DNA of 8,192 bases from Candidatus Moraniibacteriota bacterium (lineage in GTDB: Bacteria; Patescibacteriota; Minisyncoccia; Moranbacterales; UBA9337), in NCBI GenBank assembly GCA_003510795.1, contig DOKP01000022.1, forward strand, positions 1 to 8,192, read 5' to 3'. Below are positions 1-4,852 of this stretch, piece after piece; position 1 is the first letter of the stretch; each line of letters opens with the position of its first letter. The notes under the pieces were generated by a model. That model saw nothing but the letters and a program-made list of their open reading frames with translations. It was not told the DNA's origin and did not search any database. The translations under genes and the position numbers were made by a program.

Positions 1-30
1 AGAGAGGTCAGTGAGGAGTTACAAATCACG

Positions 31-62
31 TTAGCATTTTAACATATTAGCATTTTAGAATT
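31..62. repeat. degenerate tandem array, 8-base period
   Basis: Four units of exactly eight bases start at 31, 39, 47 and 55. Units 1 and 3 are identical (TTAGCATT); units 2 and 4 differ at two positions each. The array lies beyond the hairpin downstream of the last permease gene. A two-unit relative is at 1521-1536. Confidence 0.65.
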
Positions 63-121
63 CCCGCACCGCGAATTTACCCGTCTTGGCAAGCCAGAGC
101 GAGACAGGCAAATCTTTTACC

Positions 122-156
122 TGCCCGCAAAGCTTTGCTTGCATTGCAGGCGGGCA
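122..156. repeat. GC-rich imperfect hairpin element
   Basis: TGCCCGC (122-128) and GCGGGCA (150-156) are perfect 7-base inverted arms. The interior contains a self-complementary word, GCAAAGCTTTGC (127-138), and an alternative pairing CCTGC/GCAGG. Its sequence is unrelated to the TACT-apex hairpins found further right. Its GC content stands out from the AT-rich surroundings. Confidence 0.5.
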
Positions 157-192
157 AATCTACAAATTCTAATAATAAAATAGTTGAATTTA

Positions 193-1470
193 TCATTCTT
201 TTCTCAAGGCTTCCGCTGGAGTTAGTTGAGAAGCTTTTTTGGCGGGATAAAATCCGAAAACAACTCCCGTAATCATAGAAAATCCAACCGCTATCAAAAC
301 TGATCTGCCCGTAACTCCAAAAATAATATTATAACCATATTGATTAATCATATAAGTAGCTAGCTCAGAAAATAATACTCCCATAATTATCCCCACAATT
401 CCACCTAGCAATGTTAAAAATATCGCTTCAAAAATAAATTGCCAAAGGACATCTCTGTTTCTAGCCCCCACAGCTTTTCTAAGCCCAATTTCTTGAGTTC
501 GTTCCGTAACCGCCACATACATCACGTTCATTATCCCCACCCCTCCCACTATCAAAGAAACAGAAACCAAAGCCAAAAGCAAAGCATCGATAATATTAAA
601 AACTTTATCCAAAATTTCTTTGGCTTCAGCTATGGACATCACTGCAAAATCATCGTCTATGCCCTCTTTTTTATCTTTTTCATTCTCATATTCTATATCG
701 TGCTCATCTCGCATTATAGAACGCATTTCTTCCATAGTCTGATCGACAATCTCCATGTTTTTTATTTTAAAGATAGCAAATTGAACATGCTCAATTCCCA
801 TTATCTTTTTCTGTAGAGTTTTAATTGGAATATAGACAATTTTATTAAAATCAAATCCCCCGCTTGAACTACGCTCTTTTATTACGCCAATAACTTTATA
901 TTTATTTTTTCCAATTTTAATACTTTGCCCCACCGCTTCTTCATTGGGAAAAAATAACTCTTTGGTCTTGCTTCCCAAAATCGCCATCTGCTTTAGATCA
1001 CGATCATCCTCATCAGCAAAAAATGTTCCTTTTTCTAATTCTGCTCCGCTATCCGCCTCCATCATTCCGCTGGTTACTCCAAAAATATAGGTCTGTTCAT
1101 TTTCATCCTCTCGACTGACGATTTGCTGGCCCAAAATTCCAGCATACCAATTGCCCAGATTAGATAGTTTAGCCACCTCCTCTACATCCTCCATCTTTAG
1201 CGTAGTAATTTGAGTTCCTCCCGCCATCGCTCCCACATTTTCTGAAGAAACATGCGAAGTTTTGGGAACTTTAACTTCTATCTGCACAATATCAGTTCCA
1301 AAACTTTCCACCTGATCGGTAATAAAATTTCTCAATCCGTTACCTAAGGCTAAAATTAAAATTACAGAAGTCACTCCAATCACAATACCCAAAAGCGATA
1401 AAGCTGTTCGCACTTTATTGCTATACAAATTTCGCAAAGCGAGTTTGATTGAAATAAAAAATTTACTCAT
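193..1470 (-). CDS. MacB/FtsX-family ABC exporter permease (second of two)
   Basis: This is a membrane permease of the type VII (MacB/FtsX/LolCE-like) ABC class, 425 residues. Helix 1 is near residues 22-43, followed by a large extracytoplasmic domain of the MacB_PCD type (about 45-290). Three more helices lie near 292-321, 345-370 and 388-409. The family coupling segment TQEIGLRKAVGA (325-336) and the C-terminal signature YPAKKAS...PAEALRKE are clear. There is no fused ATPase domain, so it must use the separate ATPase at 3210-3938. It differs widely from the neighbouring permease but shares its layout, which suggests a heterodimer. The start ATG at 1468-1470 has no visible Shine-Dalgarno motif. 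The gene ends in TGA followed immediately by TAA. The substrate cannot be read from the sequence. Confidence 0.95.
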   Translation of the reverse strand: MSKFFISIKLALRNLYSNKVRTALSLLGIVIGVTSVILILALGNGLRNFITDQVESFGTDIVQIEVKVPKTSHVSSENVGAMAGGTQITTLKMEDVEEVAKLSNLGNWYAGILGQQIVSREDENEQTYIFGVTSGMMEADSGAELEKGTFFADEDDRDLKQMAILGSKTKELFFPNEEAVGQSIKIGKNKYKVIGVIKERSSSGGFDFNKIVYIPIKTLQKKIMGIEHVQFAIFKIKNMEIVDQTMEEMRSIMRDEHDIEYENEKDKKEGIDDDFAVMSIAEAKEILDKVFNIIDALLLALVSVSLIVGGVGIMNVMYVAVTERTQEIGLRKAVGARNRDVLWQFIFEAIFLTLLGGIVGIIMGVLFSELATYMINQYGYNIIFGVTGRSVLIAVGFSMITGVVFGFYPAKKASQLTPAEALRKE

Positions 1471-1481
1471 AAAATATAACT

Positions 1482-1516
1482 CGAATTATGAAGTAAGTAT
1501 CATGAATTATGAAAAT
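1482..1516. repeat. degenerate tandem array, 7-base period
   Basis: Units start at 1482, 1489, 1496, 1503 and 1510, with plus-strand consensus TGAATTA. The third unit deviates strongly. GAATTATGAA recurs exactly 21 bases apart (1483 and 1504). The array ends 11 bases before the permease start codon at 1470, so it would form most of that gene's near leader. On the other strand the unit reads ATTCATA, the same word as the array at 1622-1642. Confidence 0.6.
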
Positions 1517-1520
1517 CACT

Positions 1521-1536
1521 TTAACATATTAACACT
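1521..1536. repeat. two-unit 8-base repeat
   Basis: TTAACATA (1521-1528) is followed by TTAACACT (1529-1536). The first unit is identical to unit 2 of the 8-base array at 31-62. It sits between the heptad array and the hairpin element in the permease-permease spacer. Confidence 0.4.
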
Positions 1537-1541
1537 ATCCT

Positions 1542-1596
1542 TGTCATTCCGACCAAATAAATTTATGTACTCATAAATTTAGAAGTGGAGGAATCT
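1542..1596. repeat. hairpin element family A, copy 1
   Basis: The left end TGTCATTCCGAC is followed by the core arms AAATTTATG (1559-1567) and CATAAATTT (1572-1580) around the apex TACT, then a right end with GGAGGAATCT. The two ends are imperfect inverted repeats (shared ATTCC/GGAAT). It lies in the middle of the 230-base spacer between the two permease genes. Copies at 4534-4589 and 4729-4814 have the same core in opposite orientation. This copy lacks the GC-rich insert of copies 3 and 4. Confidence 0.85.
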
Positions 1597-1621
1597 AAAA
1601 AATATTACTTTAAAATTGCCC

Positions 1622-1642
1622 ATTCATAATTCTTAATTCATT
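1622..1642. repeat. degenerate tandem array, 7-base period
   Basis: Three heptads start at 1622, 1629 and 1636 with consensus ATTCATA. They lie between hairpin copy 1 and the 9-base array next to the upstream permease stop codon. Confidence 0.55.
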
Positions 1643-1651
1643 TCACCTACC

Positions 1652-1696
1652 TTAAACATCTATAACATTTTCAACACCTAGAACAATTACAACATT
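1652..1696. repeat. degenerate tandem array, 9-base period
   Basis: Five consecutive 9-base units start at 1652, 1661, 1670, 1679 and 1688. Each begins with T and has AACA at unit positions 4-7; the other positions vary. The consensus is close to TATAACATT. The array ends four bases from the stop codon (1701-1703) of the first permease gene. I found no open frame that would explain it as coding sequence. Confidence 0.65.
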
Positions 1697-1700
1697 TCCG

Positions 1701-2948
1701 CTACTCGTACCGCAGCGCTTCCATCGGACTTATTTTCGAGGCTTTGCGGGCAGGATACAATCCAAAAATTATTCCAATCAAAATAGAAACAGTTACAGCA
1801 ATCACAATTGAGCTTGGAGCAATAATGAATTTCCAATCATAACCCATTGCATTTACTGCCAACGCTACCCCAAAAGAAACAGCTATTCCAAAAATTATAC
1901 CAATCAATCCTCCCAAAAAAGAAATCGTCGCTGATTCAAGTAAAAATTGAACCATCACATCGACATTCTTAGCCCCTACCGCTTTTCGAAGTCCCACTTC
2001 TTTTATCCTTTGAGTGACCGCAATCAACATCACATTCATTACTCCCACTCCTCCCACAATCAGAGAAATCGTTCCCACTGCCAAAAGAAAATAACGCATC
2101 GCATTGGTAATTGTGCTCACAATCTCCACTGCTGAGGCCTGATCTCTAATTGAAAAGTCATCATCGTCCGGATCATCTATGTCATGCTGGTTTCTGAGCG
2201 CAACAGCCACATCTTCTTTGGCTATAAGAATATTTTCGATGGTATCTATTTTTAATCTTACAAAAGCCAGATGGTTAATCCCCAAAAGTAACTTTTGAGC
2301 GGTAAGAAGCGGAATAAAAACAGCCTCGTCTTGACTAGCCATACCAAAAGCCGCAGAGGCTCGCTCCTTTAAGATTCCTACCACCGTAAATTTATAATCA
2401 TTTATTTTTATTTTCCTTCCGATTGGATCAGATTCTCCAAAAATATCTTTAGCTGCCGTTGCTCCCAAAACTGCTACTCTGGATAAATTAGTTTCCTCTT
2501 CTTCAATAAAAAATCTTCCGCTTTTCATACTTGTGCTTTCTACCTCCAGGTACTGCGATGTGGTTCCGGTAAAAGACATACCCAACTCCGTCCCATCATT
2601 TTCTATCGTGGCCGTTCCCATCACATAGCCCGCTCCCGCCACCACTCCGGTTACATTTTTTGTTTTTTTAAGTTCCAGAAAATCATCATATTTTAAAGTA
2701 GTAATAACTATTCCCATGGCTGAAGCTGGCGGACCTTTCTCATCCGAAGCTCCCGGTAAAACTCCTATCAAGTTTGAACCCACTCCCCTGATTTGATCAA
2801 GGATTAATTCTTGGGCACTTTGTCCCACAGCAAAAATAATGATTACCGAAGCCACTCCGATAATAATTCCCAAGATAGTTAAAAAAGAACGGAACTTAGC
2901 CGCCATCAAATTTTTAAAAGATATTTTTATGGGAATCAATAGATGCAT
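1701..2948 (-). CDS. MacB/FtsX-family ABC exporter permease (first of two)
   Basis: This integral-membrane exporter subunit has 415 residues from the preferred start (ATG at 2946-2948, beginning MHLLIPIKIS). Helix 1 (ILGIIIGVASVIIIFAVG) is followed by an extracytoplasmic MacB_PCD-like domain of about 230 residues. The last third has three helices, the coupling segment KEVGLRKAVGA, and the ending YPARKASKISPMEALRYE. The frame is open 11 codons further upstream to an ATG at 2981. That extension is encoded by the 7-base tandem array at 2952-2979, and family members normally start a few residues before the first-helix basic segment, so I reject it. No Shine-Dalgarno motif is visible. The gene sits between the ATPase and the second permease, with spacers of about 260 and 230 bases. 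It lacks an ATPase domain and probably pairs with the second permease. Confidence 0.95.
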   Translation of the reverse strand: MHLLIPIKISFKNLMAAKFRSFLTILGIIIGVASVIIIFAVGQSAQELILDQIRGVGSNLIGVLPGASDEKGPPASAMGIVITTLKYDDFLELKKTKNVTGVVAGAGYVMGTATIENDGTELGMSFTGTTSQYLEVESTSMKSGRFFIEEEETNLSRVAVLGATAAKDIFGESDPIGRKIKINDYKFTVVGILKERASAAFGMASQDEAVFIPLLTAQKLLLGINHLAFVRLKIDTIENILIAKEDVAVALRNQHDIDDPDDDDFSIRDQASAVEIVSTITNAMRYFLLAVGTISLIVGGVGVMNVMLIAVTQRIKEVGLRKAVGAKNVDVMVQFLLESATISFLGGLIGIIFGIAVSFGVALAVNAMGYDWKFIIAPSSIVIAVTVSILIGIIFGLYPARKASKISPMEALRYE

Positions 2949-2951
2949 ATC

Positions 2952-2979
2952 TATAATTTTAAATTTTGAATTTTGAATC
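2952..2979. repeat. degenerate tandem array, 7-base period, abutting a start codon
   Basis: Four heptads start at 2952, 2959, 2966 and 2973, with plus-strand consensus TTGAATT. The array ends three bases before the preferred permease start at 2948. It is in frame and open, so a gene caller can translate it into a false N-terminus (residues like IQNSKFKI). On the other strand the unit rotates to ATTCAAA, the word found in the array at 3181-3208. Confidence 0.65.
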
Positions 2980-3023
2980 AATTTCTAATTAACAAATGAA
3001 TAAATAAAATCAACTTCAGTTTT

Positions 3024-3165
3024 GTCTTTGCGAGAAAATTATGCCTGCCCCGTTGCAGTTGCATATTCAGGGTACTCATAATTTTCGTGGCAATCCAGTA
3101 AACTCGAACACTTTAAGGTTAATATAAAATGCTGGATCGCCACGGGAGTACCCTCGCGAAGACAC
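3024..3165. repeat. hairpin element family B, inverted pair
   Basis: The left copy (3024-3098) runs from GTCTTTGCGAG to CGTGGCAATCCAG. The right copy (3131-3165) is its inverse, from CTGGATCGCCACG to CTCGCGAAGAC. The outer 11-base arms and inner 13-base arms each differ by one transition, compatible with G-T pairing on one strand. The left copy also has a perfect 10-base inverted repeat, GAAAATTATG (3033-3042) and CATAATTTTC (3077-3086). Both copies carry TACT near the apex (GGGTACTC; right copy as GAGTACCC). The pair occupies the middle of the ATPase-permease spacer. The right copy looks like a shortened version of the left. Confidence 0.8.
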
Positions 3166-3180
3166 TCACATTTAAAACTC

Positions 3181-3208
3181 ATTCAAAATTCGAAATTAGA
3201 AATTCGAA
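3181..3208. repeat. degenerate tandem array, 7-base period, abutting a stop codon
   Basis: Four heptads start at 3181, 3188, 3195 and 3202, consensus ATTCGAA. Units 2 and 4 are identical; units 1 and 3 each differ by one base. A weaker fifth unit (3209-3215) overlaps the ATPase stop codon at 3210-3212. The array begins as the coding sequence ends. Confidence 0.7.
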
Positions 3209-3209
3209 A

Positions 3210-3938
3210 TTATTTGAGAAGTTCTCCTTCCATCGCTATTTTTCTTTCTTTTACCAATTCATCCGAAATTATCTTGCCATCTTTTACATTTAAAATCCTT
3301 TTGGCGTGCTGAGCAGTAAAAGTTTCATGGGTTACCAAAATAATCGTCTTTCCTTCATTATTTAATTTCTGCAAAATTTGCATTATCTGCGTCCCACTTT
3401 TAGAATCCAGATTCCCCGTGGGCTCATCGGCAAAAATTATTTCCGGATCAGTTACCAATGCTCGCGCTATTGCTACTCTTTGTTTTTCTCCTCCGGAAAG
3501 CTGATTGGATAGATAGTCTGTGCGATGTTCCATACCGACTGATTCCAGGGCTTCAGTAATTCTTTTTTCATTAATACTGCTACTAATATCTCGATTGTAA
3601 AGAAGGGGTAACTCTACATTTTCATACACGCTTGTGCGAGGCAAAAGATTGAAAGTTTGAAAAACAAAACCAATCTTGCTATTTCTAGTTTCCGCTAGCA
3701 CATCATCTGAGAAATCTCTGGTATTTTTTCCTTCCAATAAATACTCTCCCCCGCTGGGCTTGTCTAGAAGCCCCAACATCTGCATCAAGGTTGATTTACC
3801 GCTTCCGCTAGGGCCCATAATAGAAACAAACTCCCCTTTTTCAATGCTAAAAGAATTTTCGCGCAACGCCAAAGTCTCCACTTCACCGTTAATGTAAGTC
3901 TTGGTTAAATTTTTTACTTCGATAATCGGTATTGACAT
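3210..3938 (-). CDS. ABC exporter ATPase, MacB/LolD/YknY type
   Basis: This cytoplasmic ATPase powers the two permeases, 242 residues, the usual length for stand-alone LolD/YknY-type subunits. All key motifs are present: Walker A GPSGSGKST (42-50), Q-loop Gln94 in FVFQTFNLLP, signature LSGGEKQRVAIARAL (147-161), Walker B IIFADE (167-172), D-loop GNLDS (175-179) and the switch His204 in LVTHE. The PRTSVYENVELPL segment after the Q-loop is typical of the LolD/MacB branch. The gene is intact and predicted active. It is first in the ATPase-permease-permease set and is divergent from the small secreted-protein gene. Its ATG (3936-3938) has no Shine-Dalgarno motif, and the candidate promoter would leave almost no leader. 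The heptad array starts at its stop codon. Confidence 0.97.
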   Translation of the reverse strand: MSIPIIEVKNLTKTYINGEVETLALRENSFSIEKGEFVSIMGPSGSGKSTLMQMLGLLDKPSGGEYLLEGKNTRDFSDDVLAETRNSKIGFVFQTFNLLPRTSVYENVELPLLYNRDISSSINEKRITEALESVGMEHRTDYLSNQLSGGEKQRVAIARALVTDPEIIFADEPTGNLDSKSGTQIMQILQKLNNEGKTIILVTHETFTAQHAKRILNVKDGKIISDELVKERKIAMEGELLK

Positions 3939-3950
3939 ATTATATATGTT

Positions 3951-3979
3951 ATGTTATTTTTTAAAGTCAGTATTGGCAA
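3951..3979 (-). promoter_or_regulatory. candidate promoter of the ATPase-permease operon
   Basis: On the minus strand, TTGCCA (3979-3974) is followed by 17 bases and then TAACAT (3956-3951), a 4/6 match to the -10 consensus. Transcription from it would begin only about six bases before the ATG, so the mRNA would be nearly leaderless, which fits the missing Shine-Dalgarno. An alternative is that the operon is read from further upstream. This is consensus matching only. Confidence 0.3.
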
Positions 3980-4001
3980 GTTATTTTTTATTAATCTTAA
4001 T
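3973..4001 (+). promoter_or_regulatory. candidate promoter of the small secreted-protein gene
   Basis: TTGGCA (3973-3978), 17 bases, then CTTAAT (3996-4001), each a partial match to sigma-70 boxes. The predicted start, near 4008, gives a leader of about 20 bases that includes GGAGG. The -35 box overlaps the candidate -35 box of the divergent ATPase promoter almost completely. Confidence 0.3.
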
Positions 4002-4018
4002 TCTGAAAAAATCTAATC

Positions 4019-4023
4019 GGAGG
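4019..4023 (+). promoter_or_regulatory. strong Shine-Dalgarno site GGAGG
   Basis: GGAGG lies five bases before the ATG at 4029 and fixes that start. It is the only canonical ribosome-binding site I can see next to a gene start in this window; the minus-strand genes have AT-rich leaders without one. Confidence 0.8.
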
Positions 4024-4028
4024 CCATC

Positions 4029-4427
4029 ATGCAAAAAATTACCATTATCATCATGCTAACTCTTTCTTTGTTAATTTCCTCGTTAGGCATGTCAGCTGCC
4101 CAATCCGACAGCATCGACATCGGTATTTGCGGAAAAGCAATTAACGAGAATACTGAATGGACCGTAACAAAGAACGTCCTTTTCAACAGTGATACCAGAG
4201 GAACAAATATGGGATTCAGCGTTCTCAGAAAGGGGTATAGTGAATCAACTAAATATCGAACACAAATGCTTGACTATGATTTAAATGATTGGGACATATT
4301 TGGAATAGCAACTTACAATGAAGACAATTCCTTCCGAGAAGCACTATTATTTTCTGCTCCTAAGGACGGCGGCTATTCTGCGTGTGGATTCAATGCCACT
4401 ACGGTTTTTTCAGTTGTACCCAAGTAA
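4029..4427 (+). CDS. small secreted protein of unknown function
   Basis: This gene encodes 132 residues and I do not recognise the family. The N-terminus is a classical Sec signal peptide: MQK, a hydrophobic stretch (about 4-20), then MSAA with likely cleavage after Ala24. The mature part would be about 108 residues, polar with many aromatic residues, and with two cysteines (34 and 119) near its two ends that could form a disulfide. Alternating short hydrophobic and polar runs suggest a beta-rich fold. There is no lipobox and no sortase or anchoring motif. It is the only plus-strand gene, placed between the adaptor and ATPase genes of the exporter, divergent from the ATPase and convergent with the adaptor. 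It has a strong ribosome-binding site and its own terminator. A hand count gives about 40% GC. It might be an exported effector, a substrate of the exporter or simply an insertion; nothing in the sequence decides this. Confidence 0.8.
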   Translation: MQKITIIIMLTLSLLISSLGMSAAQSDSIDIGICGKAINENTEWTVTKNVLFNSDTRGTNMGFSVLRKGYSESTKYRTQMLDYDLNDWDIFGIATYNEDNSFREALLFSAPKDGGYSACGFNATTVFSVVPK

Positions 4428-4457
4428 CAATAACAATCGCGACACAAAGTCACAATT

Positions 4458-4500
4458 CCAGTACTCTTAGAAACAATCCTAGGGTGCTGGTTTTTTATTT
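4458..4500 (+). terminator. intrinsic terminator of the small secreted-protein gene
   Basis: The stem CCAGTACTCTTAG (4458-4470) pairs with CTAGGGTGCTGG (4479-4490) with one bulge and a few G-U pairs, around an 8-base loop. It is followed by TTTTTTATTT. It starts 30 bases after the TAA. The minus strand has no T-run at the other side, so it acts in the plus direction only. Confidence 0.85.
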
Positions 4501-4533
4501 TCAAAATTCTCTTTCGTTTATTTTTTATTATCT

Positions 4534-4589
4534 GAGATTCCTCCATTACTAAATTTATGAGTACATAAATTTATTCAGTCGGAATGACA
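4534..4589. repeat. hairpin element family A, copy 2 (inverted)
   Basis: In inverse orientation this matches copy 1 across its whole length apart from two three-base segments and single ends. It has GAGATTCCTCC at the left, core arms AAATTTATG and CATAAATTT (apex read as AGTA here), and GTCGGAATGACA at the right. It has no GC-rich insert. Its right flank resembles that of copy 4. Confidence 0.85.
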
Positions 4590-4625
4590 CTTCAGCTTAC
4601 CCGAAGTAACTCGAAACTCTCAGCA

Positions 4626-4701
4626 TGTCATCTCGACTCGCCTCGGCGAAGCGGGCTAAATAAATTTCTGTACTCGGAAATTTATGCACGGAGAGATCTC
4701 A
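4626..4701. repeat. hairpin element family A, copy 3 (variant with paired changes)
   Basis: Same orientation as copy 1. The ends read TGTCATCTCGAC and GGAGAGATCTCA, so ATTCC/GGAAT of the other copies has become ATCTC/GAGAT on both sides. The core arms are AAATTTCTG and CGGAAATTT around TACT, again changed on both sides with pairing kept (A-T to C-G, T-A to T-G). A GC-rich insert (CGCCTCGGCGAAGCG) lies between left end and core. Confidence 0.8.
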
Positions 4702-4728
4702 GGCGCTTATTATATTTCTACATCATAT

Positions 4729-4814
4729 GAGATTCCTCCACTCCTAAATTTATGAGTACATAAATTTATCCGGCCCGCTTCGCAGTAGCTTTAGCGAGGC
4801 GAGTCGGAATGACA
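4729..4814. repeat. hairpin element family A, copy 4 (inverted, with GC insert)
   Basis: Inverse orientation, with the same core as copies 1 and 2. The insert contains CGCTTCGC (4777-4784) pairing with GCGAGGCG (4795-4802), eight pairs including one G-T, so the element has a second hairpin. With copy 3 it forms a large inverted pair separated by 27 bases. Confidence 0.8.
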
Positions 4815-4852
4815 TTTCGATTTATCTAAAGCAACTCGAAATCCCCAGCTCC

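Larger units (their letters stand above)
1..192. other. gene-free flank downstream of the exporter operon
   Basis: I see no coding frame here. The segment lies just past the stop codon of the last permease gene (minus strand). It holds an 8-base-period array (31-62), a GC-rich stretch (about 65-110) with a small palindrome at TTGGCAAGCCA, and a hairpin at 122-156. The word GGCAAATCT occurs twice (107-115 and 153-161). No T-run follows the hairpin on the minus strand, so it is not a clear intrinsic terminator. Confidence 0.6.
4501..4852. other. repeat-filled spacer between convergent genes
   Basis: This 350-base stretch has no coding frame I would support. Most of it is three copies of hairpin family A (4534-4589, 4626-4701, 4729-4814) in alternating orientation, plus a related flank after copies 2 and 4 (about 4590-4624 and 4815-4848, sharing AACTCGAAA and CAGC). 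No separate terminator for the minus-strand adaptor gene is obvious; the repeat hairpins may end or stabilise its transcript. Confidence 0.7.

Noticed and set aside
122..156. Intrinsic terminator for the exporter operon
   Set aside because: On the minus strand the hairpin is followed by purine-rich sequence rather than a T-run.
1..192. tRNA or other RNA gene in the GC-rich flank
   Set aside because: No cloverleaf arms, no TTCGANNC-type T-loop and no CCA-compatible acceptor pairing could be found.
193..195. TGA as a sense codon (glycine code of Gracilibacteria/Absconditabacteria)
   Set aside because: All large frames are free of in-frame TGA, and the single terminal TGA follows the normal family C-terminus. 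The TAA directly behind it means this one gene alone would not decide, but the others do.
439..816. Open frame on the plus strand across the second permease gene (and similar ones at 1947-2135, 3676-3897, 5601-5798 and 7118-7354)
   Set aside because: They lie antisense to clear genes, have histidine- or isoleucine-rich improbable sequences, and show no ribosome-binding site or family motif.
1542..1596. Target-site duplications around hairpin copy 1, as for a MITE
   Set aside because: No matching direct repeat could be seen at its two ends or around the other copies; only imperfect terminal inverted repeats are present.
4458..4490. The terminator as another member of the TACT hairpin families, since its stem contains GTACTC
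   Set aside because: The word is in the stem, not at the apex, and the ends do not match the families. GTACTC also occurs inside the adaptor gene, so this is probably chance.
4534..4814. Possible CRISPR array from the repeated hairpins
   Set aside because: The copies alternate in orientation, differ in length and are not separated by spacers of uniform size.
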